Assembly: GCA_023213235.1 (NCBI GenBank)
Contig: CP096137.1
Span: 1,127,587-1,191,586, forward strand
Direction of reading: 5' to 3'
Length of the DNA: 64,000 bases
From: Elusimicrobiota bacterium
Lineage (GTDB): Bacteria > Elusimicrobiota > Elusimicrobia > UBA1565 > UBA9628
Shown: positions 38,612 through 48,535 of the stretch, piece by piece
How the letters are laid out: each line of letters starts with the position of its first letter
Numbering within the stretch: the stretch's first letter is position 1
Translations under genes and position numbers: made by a program
The notes under the pieces: model-generated
What the model was told of the DNA's origin: nothing
Seen by the model: the letters and a program-made list of their open reading frames with translations, nothing else
Database searches by the model: none

Positions 38612-41196
38612 CCTTTGATCGCGGCGGTCAGGCTCGCCACGACGTCGTTCCAGTCCTTGTCCGCCGCGCCGCCCTGAGCGAAGTCGGCCCGTCCGCCGGC
38701 CGAGCCCGCGTTGTTGGAGGCGAACTCCTTGGCGATCTTCGCCGCGTCCACGCCCTTGCCGGCCAGGTCCGGAGTGGCGGCCAGCACGAAGGACAGCTTG
38801 CCGCCGCCCGGCGCGGCCAGGAACACGAGGCCGGAGCCGACCTCGGTCTTGATCTTGTCGGAAAGGCCGCGCAGGGACTTCGGGTCCGCCCCGTCCAGGC
38901 GCTGCAGGACGAGCTTGACCCCGCCGATCTCGACGACCTGCTTGCCGGCCTCGGCCTGCGCCGCGAGCTTGCTCGACTTGAGCTGGCCGAGCTTGTTCTC
39001 GAGCGCCTTGGCGCCCTCGGAGGCGTCGGCCTTGCCGCCGAGCTTCAGGATCTCGGCGACGAGGGCCGCGGCCTTGGCGCCGGCGGCCTTCTCCGCCTCG
39101 AGCTTCGCCGCGGCGACGGCCGCCGCGTGCTCCTCGACGGCCTTGCCGGCGATCGCCTCGATGCGCCGCACGCCGGAGGACGCGGAGGATTCTTTGATGA
39201 TCTTGAAAGCCAGGATGTCGGCGGTGTTGTCGACATGGGTGCCGCCGCACAGCTCGAGCGAGAAGCGCTCCTTCGGCGCGTCCCAGCCCTTGCCGATCAA
39301 CAGGAAGCGCGGGTCGGAGCCGTAGTCCTCGCCGAGAAGCGTCGTCGCGCCGAACTCGGCCACCTTCGAGACGGGGTGGACCTTCGGATGCACGGCGTGG
39401 GCGGCCCTGATCTCGTCGTTGACGATCTTCTCGACCTTGGCGACCTCGTCGGGCGTCAGCGCCTTGGCGTGCGTGAAGTCGAAGCGCAGCTTGTCGGGGC
39501 CGACGTAGGAGCCGGCCTGGCGGATGTTGCCGCCGAGGACGCGCTTGAGCGCCTCGTTCATGAGGTGGGTCGCCGTGTGATGGGGCTTGATGCGGGCGCG
39601 CCGCTCCGAGTCCACCTGGAGCCTGACCGCGGTGCCGACCGGCAGGGACGCGTTCTCCTCGAGGATGTGGACGAACACGTCGTTCTGCTTCTGCGTGTCG
39701 AGCACGCGCGCGAGGATCTTGCTGCCGTCGGCGGACACGACGCTGCCCGTGTCGCCGACCTGGCCGCCGCCCTCGGCGTAGAACGGGGTCTTGTCGAACA
39801 CCGCGAGGCCCGGCGCCGAGGCGACGACCTTCGCCGTCGCGGTCTCCGAGTCGTAGCCGGCGAACTCGGTCTTGGGCGCGTTCGTGACGAGCGCGGTCAG
39901 GTTCTTCTCGCCGGAGCCCTTCCAGGACGAGCGCGCCACGTCGGCGGCCTTCTCCTTCGCCGCGGCGAAGCCCGCTTCGTCGACCGCCACGCCGGACGCG
40001 CCGCAGATTTCCTTCGTGAGTTCGAGAGGGAAGCCGAACGTCTCGTACAGGTGGAACGCCGTCTGTCCGGATAAATTCTTGCCCGACTTCTCGAGCGCCT
40101 TCTTGAGCTCGCCCTCGCCCGCGACGAGGGTCTCGCGGAACTTGGTCTCCTCGGTCTTCATGACGGCCTGGACCTGGGCGGTCGCCGCGCGCAGCTCGGG
40201 ATAGCCGGGCGCGAAGATCTCGACGGCCGCGGGCACCAGCTCATGAAGGAACGGGGCTTCATGCCCCATCATCTGGCCGTAGCGCGCCGCGCGGCGCACG
40301 AGACGCCGCAGGACATAGCCGCGCTCGACGTTCGAGGGGATGATGCCCTCGCTCATGAGCATGGTCGCGGCGCGGGCGTGGTCGGCGATCACGCGGTAGC
40401 CGAGCGCGTGCTTGGGATCGAGCGGGTCGGTGCCGAGGATCTTGGACGCCTTCTCGACGATGGGCGAAAAGAGGTCGGTCTGGAAGGGGGACTTCGTGCC
40501 CTGCGCGGTGAAGGCGAGGCGCTCGAGGCCCATGCCGGTGTCGATGCACGGGCGCGCGAGCGGCTTCAAGCTCCCGTCGGGCTGGCGGTCGAACCCGGTG
40601 AAGACGAGGTTCCAGATCTCGATGTAGCGGTCGCCGTCGCCGCCGACGAAGTCGTCCTTGCCGGAGGCGAACTCGGGGCCGAGGTCGTAGTAGATCTCGG
40701 AGCAGGGGCCGCACGGGCCGGTGGGGCCCATGTTCCAGAAGTTGGTGTCCTCGCCCAGGCGGACGGCGGGATTCGGACAGCCCACCTTCTTCCACAGCTC
40801 GATCGCTTCGTCGTCTTCTTTGAAAACGGTGGGATGGAGCCGCTTCGGGTCGAGCCCGACCTCTTTCGTCAGGTACTCCCACGCCCAGGCGACGGCCTCG
40901 GCCTTGAAATAGTCGCCGAAGGAGAAATTGCCCAGCATCTCGAAGAACGTCATGTGGCGCAAGGTCGTGCCGACGCGGTCGATGTCGGTGGTGCGGAAGC
41001 ACTTCTGCGAGGACGTCGCGCGCTTGAGGTCGGTCTTGAGCTGGAGGAAGTACGGCTTGAACGGCACCATGCCGGCGGAGTTGAACATCAAGGTCGCGTC
41101 GCCCTGGGGGACGATCGGGGCGGAGGCCTTGAGGGTGTGGCCGTTCTTGACGAAAAAGTCGAGGTAGCCGGAGCGGAGCTGGGCGCTGGTTTTCAT
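38608..41196 (-). CDS. alaS: Alanyl-tRNA synthetase
   Basis: 862 residues, intact. Class II catalytic core from residue 1 (LRSGYLDFFVKNGHTLKASAPIVPQGDATLMFNSAGM), motif 2 RATSSQKCFRTTDIDRVGTT.RHMTFFEMLGNFSFGDYFK, motif 3 GMGLERL. The editing domain holds HHTATHLMNEALKRVLG (HxxxH) and FSLELCGGTHVDNT (Cys/His zinc site), and the C-Ala domain ends the protein. ATG 41196 fits the family; TATAAT (41217-41212) lies 15 nt upstream with ATGACG as a weak -35 at 18 nt. Charges tRNA-Ala and edits Ser/Gly mischarging. Confidence 0.97.
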   Translation of the reverse strand: MKTSAQLRSGYLDFFVKNGHTLKASAPIVPQGDATLMFNSAGMVPFKPYFLQLKTDLKRATSSQKCFRTTDIDRVGTTLRHMTFFEMLGNFSFGDYFKAEAVAWAWEYLTKEVGLDPKRLHPTVFKEDDEAIELWKKVGCPNPAVRLGEDTNFWNMGPTGPCGPCSEIYYDLGPEFASGKDDFVGGDGDRYIEIWNLVFTGFDRQPDGSLKPLARPCIDTGMGLERLAFTAQGTKSPFQTDLFSPIVEKASKILGTDPLDPKHALGYRVIADHARAATMLMSEGIIPSNVERGYVLRRLVRRAARYGQMMGHEAPFLHELVPAAVEIFAPGYPELRAATAQVQAVMKTEETKFRETLVAGEGELKKALEKSGKNLSGQTAFHLYETFGFPLELTKEICGASGVAVDEAGFAAAKEKAADVARSSWKGSGEKNLTALVTNAPKTEFAGYDSETATAKVVASAPGLAVFDKTPFYAEGGGQVGDTGSVVSADGSKILARVLDTQKQNDVFVHILEENASLPVGTAVRLQVDSERRARIKPHHTATHLMNEALKRVLGGNIRQAGSYVGPDKLRFDFTHAKALTPDEVAKVEKIVNDEIRAAHAVHPKVHPVSKVAEFGATTLLGEDYGSDPRFLLIGKGWDAPKERFSLELCGGTHVDNTADILAFKIIKESSASSGVRRIEAIAGKAVEEHAAAVAAAKLEAEKAAGAKAAALVAEILKLGGKADASEGAKALENKLGQLKSSKLAAQAEAGKQVVEIGGVKLVLQRLDGADPKSLRGLSDKIKTEVGSGLVFLAAPGGGKLSFVLAATPDLAGKGVDAAKIAKEFASNNAGSAGGRADFAQGGAADKDWNDVVASLTAAIKG

Positions 41197-41308
41197 GGTT
41201 TTACGAGGAGCATTATAGCTTTTCTCCCATCGTGACGTCATTGAGAGTGAATTTGCGTTTCCGAGCATTTCAGCCGCGCGGCGACGGTGAAATAATCGAA
41301 AACGCAAT

Positions 41309-41317
41309 TGTTATAGT
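41309..41317 (+). promoter_or_regulatory. Extended -10 of dienelactone hydrolase gene
   Basis: TGT followed by TATAGT (41312-41317), ending 5 nt before ATG 41323 in an AT-rich divergent region shared with alaS. No good -35. Confidence 0.6.
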
Positions 41318-41322
41318 TGCTC

Positions 41323-42051
41323 ATGGTCGATTTGCCCGGGTTCGAGCGGTTCGCGTTCAGCGACGGAGGCGTCCAGAAGCCCGTCTACCGCGCCGGCTCC
41401 GGCCCGGCGGTCGTCCTCCTCCACGAACTGCCCGGAATGGTGCCGGAATGCGTCGAGCTCGGGCGCAAGCTCGCCGCCGAGGGCTATTCCGTGTACATGC
41501 CCCTGCTCTTCGGCGAGCCGATGAAGAACTACGGCACCGCGCCGCTGCTGTGGCCGTGCGTCTGGAAGGAGTTCTCGGTCCTCTCGACCAAGGGCAAGAG
41601 CCCGGCGGCCGACTGGCTTCGGGCGCTCGCGCGCCAGGCGCACTCGGAGTGCGGCGGCAAGGGCGTCGCCGCGATCGGCATGTGCTTCACGGGCCGCTTC
41701 GCGCTGTCGCTGATGATGGACAAGGAGCTCATCGCCCCCGTGATCTGCCAGCCCGGCGGCGGCTGGAAGGACTCCGCGCTCGGCATTCCCGACGAGGAGT
41801 GGGAGAACGCCAAGCTCCGCTCGCGCGCGGAGAATATCCCCGTCCTGGGATTCCGGTTCGACGGCGATTTCCTGTGCAAGGCCGCGCGTTTCGACACGCT
41901 GAAGGAAGGCCTGGGGGAGAACTTCCGCGAGGTCGTCGTCCCCGGCAAGAAGCACAGCGTGCTCACGCTCCACTTCAAGGACCTGAGCCCCGCCGACCGC
42001 GCCCGCGTCTGGGCCGAGCTGACCGGCTACCTTCGCGAGCGCCTCAAATAG
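41323..42051 (+). CDS. Dienelactone hydrolase family protein
   Basis: 242 residues, intact. Alpha/beta hydrolase with VVLLHELPGMVPE (Glu after His as in DLH), nucleophile elbow AIGMCFTGRFAL with Cys as nucleophile, acidic residue in FRFDGDFLC and His in VPGKKHSVLTLHF. DLH members hydrolyse lactones or small esters; metabolic role here is unknown. The stop is immediately followed by a 29-bp palindrome that probably ends transcription. Confidence 0.88.
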   Translation: MVDLPGFERFAFSDGGVQKPVYRAGSGPAVVLLHELPGMVPECVELGRKLAAEGYSVYMPLLFGEPMKNYGTAPLLWPCVWKEFSVLSTKGKSPAADWLRALARQAHSECGGKGVAAIGMCFTGRFALSLMMDKELIAPVICQPGGGWKDSALGIPDEEWENAKLRSRAENIPVLGFRFDGDFLCKAARFDTLKEGLGENFREVVVPGKKHSVLTLHFKDLSPADRARVWAELTGYLRERLK

Positions 42052-42117
42052 TGCCAGGCACGTACATTCGGTAAATTCCCGGGTATGAGAATTTACCGAA
42101 TGTACGTGCCTGGCACT
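42050..42117. repeat. Perfect 29-bp inverted repeat (REP-like palindrome)
   Basis: Arm 42050-42078 is the exact reverse complement of 42089-42117, around a 10-nt loop (CCGGGTATGA). Each arm starts with the palindromic core GTGCCAGGCAC followed by GTACATTCGG. It lies exactly between two convergent genes and overlaps the last base of the hydrolase stop. It is likely to form a very stable hairpin acting as bidirectional terminator; the sequence looks like a dispersed REP-type element. Confidence 0.9.
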
Positions 42118-42121
42118 CAGC

Positions 42122-42619
42122 CTACTTGCCGTGGCACTTCTTGAACTTCTTGTTGGAGCCGCAGTGGCAGGGGTCGTTGCGGCCCACGTCGGGGCCGGTG
42201 TTGACCACGGTCTCCGCCTTCGGAGACTTGCCGTCGACGAAGAACCAGGTCGCGCCTTCCTTGCGGAACGTGGCGATCTCGTGGTGCTCGTAATCCTGGC
42301 CGTTCTGCGCGAAGCCCGCGATGAAGCTGACGATGCCCGTCGCGTCGCCGGGGCCGCCGCCTTTGGTGGCGATCACGTGCAGGCCGCGCCACTGCGAGTC
42401 CTTCGCCCACTTCTCGGAGGCCTTGCGGTCGAAATCGGCGCGGCTCTCGGGGGCGTGCGTCTTCTCGATGAAATCGATCTTCCCGGTCGCGTAGGCGGAG
42501 TAGCGGGCGCGCATGAGCGCCTCGGCCGTCGGGGCGGGCGTCTTGCCGGAGATGTGCGGCTCGCAGCACTCGGAGAAATTCTTCTTGGTGCCGCAGGGGC
42601 ACGCGGTGGCGGTGGTCAT
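42122..42619 (-). CDS. ychJ: YchJ-family SEC-C motif protein
   Basis: 165 residues, intact. N-terminal SEC-C zinc site [20 protein letters not shown], central NTF2-like domain ([24 protein letters not shown]...[22 protein letters not shown]) and a second C-terminal [22 protein letters not shown]. This is the YchJ layout; biochemical role is not established. TAGAAT ends 6 nt before ATG 42619, suggesting a leaderless mRNA. Confidence 0.92.
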   Translation of the reverse strand: MTTATACPCGTKKNFSECCEPHISGKTPAPTAEALMRARYSAYATGKIDFIEKTHAPESRADFDRKASEKWAKDSQWRGLHVIATKGGGPGDATGIVSFIAGFAQNGQDYEHHEIATFRKEGATWFFVDGKSPKAETVVNTGPDVGRNDPCHCGSNKKFKKCHGK

Positions 42620-42641
42620 GCCGCCATTCTACTACATCGCG

Positions 42642-44576
42642 TCAGCGCAGGTCGCGGGCGGGGATGCCGCCCTTGATCAGCCAGGCCTTCAGCGCGTCCA
42701 CGTAGGCCGCGTCGGAGCGCTGCGGCGCGCGCTTGTTCTGGCGGTAGACGCCGATGATCCAGCGGCCGCCTTCGTGCTTGAGGTAGAACGCGACCATCGG
42801 CGCCTGGATGTCGGGGTCGCGCGTGGCCACGAGGCCGGACGGGGCGCCGGCCGAGGCGCCGTAGAAGTCGGCGTACAGGAACACGCCGTCGCGCGCGACC
42901 TCCTCGACCGACTTGCCGCCGCGGGCGCTCATCGCCGTCGCGACCGAGCGCATCGTCTCGCCCTGCGCGTTGTCGGGGTAGTTCTCGACGGCGCGCGCGA
43001 GCTCGTCGGAGCGCAGGGCGAGCTCGACCTGGTGCTCGAAGCGCGAGGTCGGGATGTCGTCGACGTACTCGAGCAGCCCGCGCTTGACGAGCACGGCCTC
43101 GACCGCCGCGACGGTCATCTTGTGCTCGGCGGCGATGCGGATCAGGATCGAGGAGAACCGGCGGAGCTTCGGATTGAGCTTCGCCGCGACGTCGGCGTCG
43201 CTCGCCGCGCGGGCGGGCAGCAGCGCGGCGCGGACTCCGGCGGCGCGCGGCGAGCCGCGCGGGATGCCCTTCTCGTCGAGCCAGTCGCCGAGCAGGGCGT
43301 CGGCCTCGCGCTCCGTCGGGGCGCGGCCGCTCATGATGCCCGCGATGTAGCGGCGCGCGGCCGCAAGGTCGGGGCTCGCGGGCGGCGCGCGCGCGGGCGG
43401 GGGACGCCGTCGTTCTTCCAGGACTCCGGCGTCTGTCGCGCCTCGAAATAGGTCAGGACGAACGCAAAGTTCTTGCGCTGCTCGGGGGCAGCAGGTCGAA
43501 CTCCGGGCTCTGCCGCAGGACGTTCAGGAACTTGAACGAGCCCGCGAGCATGGCCTCGTCGGAGGGGCCGGGACCCTTGCCGAGCGCCTCGACCTGCGCC
43601 CGGATCTCGAGGGCCAGGCCCCGCACGCGCTTCTTGGCCTGCTCGAGGGAGCCGACATAGGTCGAGACCTGGTCGCTGAACGCCAGCCGCTTGCCCCAGG
43701 CGAGCGCCCAGCCGGGCTCGGAGGGGAAGGCCGCGGCGGCGGCCTTCTCGAAGGCCTCCTGCTTGGCCTTCATCTGGACCGGATCCATCGCGAAGTCGGT
43801 GGCCATGATCATGGCCTTGACCTGCGCGGCGGTGAAGCCGTGGCGCGAGCCGAGGTCGAGCAGCAGGGCTCGGGCCTCGTCGTCCTTGTCGAGATGCTCG
43901 AGCGTCGCCGAGACGCGGGCCGGGGAGTTCGCCGCGCGCCCGGGGTCGACGTCGTGCAGGGCGGCGGAGACGATCAGCAGGATCTGCTTGTCGGCCGGGA
44001 GGTTCTGCGCGGCGACGACGCGCGCGGCGAGGTCGGCGACCTCGTGGGAGTGGCCGAGGCCGTGGTAGACCTTGTCCTGGTCGCCGGGATGGCGGGTGTC
44101 GAGGAAGGACTGGACGCGCAATGCGAGGTCGGAGGAGACGCCGAGCTTGACGAGCTGCTGGACGAAGAACGGCGGTCCGCCGGGGGCCCCGGGGCGGCGG
44201 CGGTGGGGCCGCCGTTCGGAGGAGTCTTCGGGGGCGTCGCGGCGGCGGCCGCGGCGACGGGCTTGGCGGCGGGCTCGTCCGACGTGGAGGCGGCGGCGCG
44301 GACGGGCGAGGCCTGCAGCGCGGAGGGGGCCAGGCCTTGGTTTAAGGAAAGAGCGGGGGCGGCCAGGGCCGGGGTCAGGGACCCGTTCAGGGACAGAGGA
44401 GCGAGCGAACTTTGCGTGAGGCCGACGGGGGCGATCCCGCCGTTGAGAGAGGTGCCGACCGAGCCCGAGGCCGAGCCGGACTCGCCGGCGACGGCCCCGG
44501 TCTTGACCTGGGCGCCCGCGGGCAGCGCCAGTGCAACTAAGGTAAGAAGCAGCGGGATTGCGCGAGGGGGCCGCAT
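42642..44576 (-). CDS. Exported HD-domain protein, three frame breaks
   Basis: About 645 residues after joining frames at about 44190, 43487 and 43395, all at G/C runs. Signal peptide MRPPRAIPLLLTLVALALPAGAQ; then a low-complexity Ser/Ala/Leu/Pro region. An HD-type hydrolase core follows: YHGLGHSHEVADLAARVV, LLIVSAALHDVDPGR, with His...His-Asp metal ligands, then LDLGSRHGFTAAQVKAMIM. The C-terminal half is an uncharacterised helical region ending in WIIGVYRQNKRAPQRSDAAY. An exported HD phosphohydrolase is unusual. Substrate unknown. Confidence 0.65.
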
Positions 44577-44582
44577 GAACGC

Positions 44583-44611
44583 AGTGTAAACCCGGGTTTG
44601 GGCCCTGTCAA
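44583..44611 (-). promoter_or_regulatory. Promoter of the HD-domain protein gene
   Basis: On the minus strand: TTGACA (44611-44606), exactly 17 nt, TACACT (44588-44583), then 6 nt to ATG 44576. Perfect -35 and spacing; the start site falls on the initiation codon. Confidence 0.8.
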
Positions 44612-44642
44612 GGGGCCCCCAATCCGTTAACAATCATTTCGT

Positions 44643-44671
44643 TTGACAGGCCGGAGGGAGTCTGTTATAAC
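44643..44671 (+). promoter_or_regulatory. Promoter of the M23 peptidase-bactofilin operon
   Basis: TTGACA (44643-44648), 17-nt spacer, TATAAC (44666-44671). Transcription should start near 44678, which rules out the ATG at 44672 and favours ATG 44695. Confidence 0.85.
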
Positions 44672-44694
44672 ATGATCCGACGACGAAACGCGCC

Positions 44695-45679
44695 ATGCGC
44701 AAAAATCCTCGACGCCCTGTCCCGCCGGCTGACCGTCCTGGTCATCCCCCAGACCCAGATGAAGCCCTGGCGCTGGCAGTGCACCACCGCCTTCTTCCTG
44801 TTCATGCTGGCCCTGTGGTCGGTCGTGACCGTCGGAGCCGGCGTCATCGCGGGGCGCCACGTCGACTACTGGATCACGAAGGCCGACAACCGGGTCATGC
44901 TGACGAAGATGACCCGCCTCGCCCAGGAGATGGACCGGGCGCGCTACGCGCTCGACCAGGCCCGTTCCACCGACCGCCAGCTGCGCGGCCTGCTGACGAT
45001 GGCCGGCTCCCGCGACCCCATCGAGGCCGCCACCGGCGTCGGCGGCCCGACCTTGGCCGACCGCCTGAGCCTGGGCAAGCTGCTCGAGGGCGGCCGCGGC
45101 GCGGAGCTGCGCCAGTCCGAGTGGCACCGCGAGATCGCGCGCCTGCGCCGCGACGCCGAGGGGCGCCTGGCGAGCTTCCAGGAGATCGCCTGGTACGTCG
45201 GAAACCAGAAGAGCCTGCGCAACGCGACTCCGAGCCTGTGGCCGACCGAGGGCTCGATCACGTCGCTGTTCGGCTACCGCTTCTCGCCCATGCACCGGGC
45301 CGACGGCGAGACGGGCGAGTTCCACGCCGGCCTCGACATCGCCAACGCCGCCGACACCCTCGTCCACTCGACGGCCGACGGCACGGTCCGATTCTCCGGT
45401 TGGTCGCACGGCTACGGCAACATGGTCGTCATCGACCACGGCTACGGCGTCAGCACGCTCTACGGGCACACGTCGAAGGCGCTGGTCAAGGCCGGCGACC
45501 GCGTGATGCGCGGCCAGGTCATCGCGTACATGGGCACGACGGGCCGCTCGACCGGCGCTCACCTGCACTACGAGGTGTGGCGCCAGGGCCGCCCCGTCAA
45601 CCCGATGTCCTACCTCAAGGTGCGCTCCGGGCCGGACCTGCTCGGCTGGGCGCCCTCCGCGCCGAAGGCCCGCTCCTGA
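44695..45679 (+). CDS. M23 (LytM-type) metallopeptidase, frame break at N-terminus
   Basis: About 328 residues. The chosen start, ATG 44695, needs one A removed from the AAAAA run at 44700-44704 and then reads MRKILDALSRRLTVLVIPQT, a normal N-terminus for this family. One membrane helix (FFLFMLALWSVVTVGAGVI) is followed by a coiled periplasmic segment, then the LytM domain: SLFGYRFSPMHRADGETGEFHAGLDIA (zinc His and Asp), NMVVIDHGYGVSTLYGH and TGAHLHYEV (zinc His). It cleaves peptidoglycan cross-bridges. Followed by bactofilin with a TGATG overlap. Confidence 0.9.
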
Positions 45680-46110
45680 TGTTCGGCGAGAAATCCGCCC
45701 GCGGGGACGCCCGCGAGGGCATGACCTTGATCAGCGAGGACGCGTTCTTCCACGGCTCGCTCGTCGTGAAAGGCTCCCTGCGCGTCGAGGGCGTCTTCGA
45801 GGGCGACATCTCCGACGCCGTGGACGTCGAGGTCGGCGCCAAGGGCCGCGTGGTCGGCAACGTGGCCGCCGAGACGATCGTCGTCGCCGGCGAGGTCGTC
45901 GGCGACATCGTCGCGTCTCGCTCGCTCGAGATTCTCGCCAGCGGCCGCGTGACCGGCGACATCCGCGTGCCGAAGCTCAAGATCGACGACGGCGCGTTCT
46001 TCGACGGCTCCTGCGCGATGGGCGGAGCCGACGACAAGCCGCGACGCCGCCGCGCGCGCGCCGAGGCCGAAGCCTCCGGCGACGGCGCGTACGAAAAATC
46101 CGCCCAGTAA
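45679..46110 (+). CDS. Bactofilin
   Basis: 143 residues, intact. DUF583 beta-helix core: DAFFHGSLVVKGSLRVEGVFEGDISDAVDVEVGAKGRVVGNVAAETIVVAGEVVGDIVASRSLEILASGRVTGDIRVPKLKIDDGAFFDG, with the six-residue rung periodicity. Disordered basic/acidic tail. Bactofilins polymerise into filaments that position envelope enzymes; pairing with an M23 peptidase is a known arrangement and suggests a cell-shape or septal role. Confidence 0.93.
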   Translation: MFGEKSARGDAREGMTLISEDAFFHGSLVVKGSLRVEGVFEGDISDAVDVEVGAKGRVVGNVAAETIVVAGEVVGDIVASRSLEILASGRVTGDIRVPKLKIDDGAFFDGSCAMGGADDKPRRRRARAEAEASGDGAYEKSAQ

Positions 46111-46122
46111 AAGGACCCCCGA

Positions 46123-46841
46123 ATGATCTCGTTCCTCCGCCGTCATCAGAAGAGCATCTTCGTCGCGACCATCTCCGTGTTCCTGTGCGGCAGCTTCGTC
46201 GGGTTCGGCGGCGCGTGGTTCACGGGCCGCGACATGGACGGCGTCGCCGCGCGCATCGGCCGCGTCAAAATCCCCGCGGCGCGCGTGCAGCTGCGCGCCA
46301 ACCAGTACGCCGACGTCCTGCGCGACAAGGGCACCGAGATGGATGACGCGATGATGGTCCGCCTGCGCCGCGAGATGCTCAACGAGATGATGATCGAGGA
46401 GCTGCTCGCGATGAAGGCCGACGAGCTCGGGCTCAAGGTCACGAACGACCAGCTCGCGCGCGAGATCCGCGGCACCCCGGCGTTCCAGCAGGGCGGCCAG
46501 TTCAGCCAGGACGCGTACTTCCAGCAGGTCCGCGCGCGCTTCCGCGAGACGCCGCAGGAGTACGAGCGCGGGCGCCGCAAGTCGATCAAGGCCGGCCAGC
46601 TCAAGCAGCTCTTCTACCGCGTCTCCAAGCCGCCCGTCGCCGAGGTCGAGGCCGCCTACGCGGCCGCGCTGAAGGCGGCCCCGAAGAAGGACGCCGCCAA
46701 GCTCACGCGCGAGGGCGTCGCCCAGCAGCTCCAGCAGCAGCGCGCCGTCGAGCTCATCAACTACTGCCTCAAGCAGATGTCGGCGCAGGTCGAGCACCAG
46801 ATCTTCCTCGACCGCATCGAGAACCAGGGGGCGCGTCTTGA
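46123..46841 (+). CDS. SurA/PpiD N-domain periplasmic chaperone-like protein, one frame break
   Basis: About 239 residues. It begins MISFLRRHQKSIFVATISVF; a single membrane helix anchors a SurA_N_3-type helical domain (ARIGRVKIPAARVQLRANQYADVL, LNEMMIEELLAMKADELGLKVTNDQLAREIRGTPAFQQGGQFSQDAYFQQV). No parvulin catalytic domain follows. The terminal frame needs an extra G in the GGGG run near 46828, giving ...ENQGGAS and a stop that overlaps the next start (TTGA). Likely a membrane-anchored folding factor. Confidence 0.8.
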
Positions 46842-47787
46842 GCTCGATCCTCGTCGTCGGCTCGGTCGCGCTCGACTCCGTCAAGACGTCGGCCGGCAAG
46901 AGCGTCGAGGCCCTCGGCGGCTCGGCGACGTACTTCTCGCTGTCGGCGAGCTACTTCTCGGACGTTTCCCTCGTCGGCGTCGTCGGCGAGGACTTCCCGC
47001 GCGAGTGCCGCCGCGTGCTCGAGCGCCGCGAGATCGACCTCGAGGGGCTGAAGGCCGCGAAGGGCAAGACCTTCCGCTGGTCGGGCTCCTACGGCAAGGA
47101 CGCCTCGGTCGCCAAGACCCTGGCCACCCATCTCAACGTCTTCAAGGAGTTCAAGCCCGCCCTCTCCGAGGCCCAGCGCCGCATGCCCGTCGTGTTCCTC
47201 GCGAACATCGACCCGGACCTGCAGGCCGAGGTCCTCGCGCAGATGAAGTCGCCCGCGCTGGTGGCCTGCGACACGATGAACTACTGGATCGACTCGAAGC
47301 CCGCGGCGATCCGGAAGCTCCTCGCCAAGGTCGACGTGTTCTTCTCCAACGATCAGGAGGCCATGAAGCTCACGGGCGCGCCGAACGCGCTCCAGGCCGC
47401 CGAGGTCCTCTCCGGCTGGGGCCCGTCCGTCGTCGTCGTCAAGAAGGGCGAGCACGGCGCGTTCATGAAGGTCGGCTCCAAGTTCTACGTCTTCCCGGCC
47501 TACCCCTGGCGCGCATCAAGGACCCGACGGGCGCGGGCGACACGTTCGCCGGCGGCTTCCTCGGCTACCTCGCGTCGACCGAGTCCTACAAGGACGTCTC
47601 GCACCTCAAGCGCGCGATGGCCTACGGCACGACGATGGCCTCGTTCAACGTCCAGGACTTCTCGACGAAGAACATCGAGGCTTTGGAGCGTGACGTCATC
47701 GACGAGCGCTTCCACGACCTCGCCGACCGCATGGCGATTCCGCGCGCCGACGCTCTGCTCAAGACCCGCCGCGCCGTCGCGGCGTGA
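46838..47787 (+). CDS. PfkB-family carbohydrate/nucleoside kinase, one frame break
   Basis: About 317 residues, TTG start at 46838. Ribokinase-like fold: ILVVGSVALDSV, EALGGSATYFSLSASYF (substrate-binding Gly-Gly), VFFSNDQEAMKLTG, VVVVKKGEHGAF, and the family signature DPTGAGDTFAGGF (anion hole and catalytic Asp). The frame breaks near 47505 just before that signature. The substrate is a sugar or nucleoside; family members with this N-terminus are often annotated as adenosine/ribokinase-like. Overlaps both neighbours (TTGA, GTGA). Confidence 0.88.
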
Positions 47788-48534
47788 TCCGCCTCGAAGG
47801 GCTGCGCAAGACCTTCGGCGCGCACGTCGCCGTGGCCGACCTGAATCTCGAGGTCAAGCCGGGGAGATCTTCGGCTTCCTGGGACCCAACGGCGCCGGCA
47901 AGACGACGACGGTCAAGATGATGACGGGACTGCTGAAGCCCACGGCCGGCCGGGTCCTCGTCGGCGGCATCGACATGGCCGTCGACCCGATCGCCGCCAA
48001 ACGGACCATGGGCCTCGTCCCCGACGAGCCCTTCGTCTACCCGAAGCTCACCGGCCAGGAGTACCTGCGCTTCATCGGCGAGCTGTACGGCGTCGGCCTC
48101 GGGGATATGAAAAAGCGCGTGCCCGAGCTTCTCGAGATGTTCGAGCTCACGCCCTGGGGCGGCGAGCTCGTCGAAAGCTATTCCCACGGGATGAGGCAGA
48201 AGCTCGTGCTGGCGGGCATCCTGCTCCATGAGCCCAAGATCCTCGTGCTCGATGAGCCGATGGTCGGCCTCGACCCGAAGAGCGGCCGTCTCGTCAAAGA
48301 CATTTTCCAGCGCCTGGCGGAGCGCGGCACCGCGGTGTTCATGTGCACGCACGTCCTCGAGATCGCCGAGAAGCTCTGCCATCGCATCGGCATCATGATC
48401 GGGGGAAGATGATCGCCTGCGGCACCCTCGACGAGCTGCGCTCGACCGCGAGGAAAGAGGGGCAGGATCTCGAGAGCATCTTCCTGAGCCTGACCGGCGG
48501 GGCCGAGTACTCGACCCTCCTGAAGTACCTGTAG
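47784..48534 (+). CDS. ABC transporter ATP-binding protein, two frame breaks
   Basis: About 250 residues, GTG start overlapping the kinase stop. Walker A GPNGAGKTTT, Q-loop region GLVPDEPFVYPKLTG, signature ESYSHGMRQKL, Walker B ILVLDEPMVGLDP, H-loop CTHVLE. Breaks near 47865 (GGGG) and 48408 (GGGG). The C-terminus (GTLDELRSTARKEGQDLESI) matches exporter-type ABC-2 ATPases. Partner of the permease encoded 2 nt downstream. Confidence 0.9.
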
Positions 48535-48535
48535 G

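Noticed and set aside
42111..42129. Sigma-54 -24/-12 promoter (TGGCAC...TTGC)
   Set aside because: The GG-to-GC spacing is 14 nt instead of 10, and the TGGCAC is part of the 29-bp palindrome.
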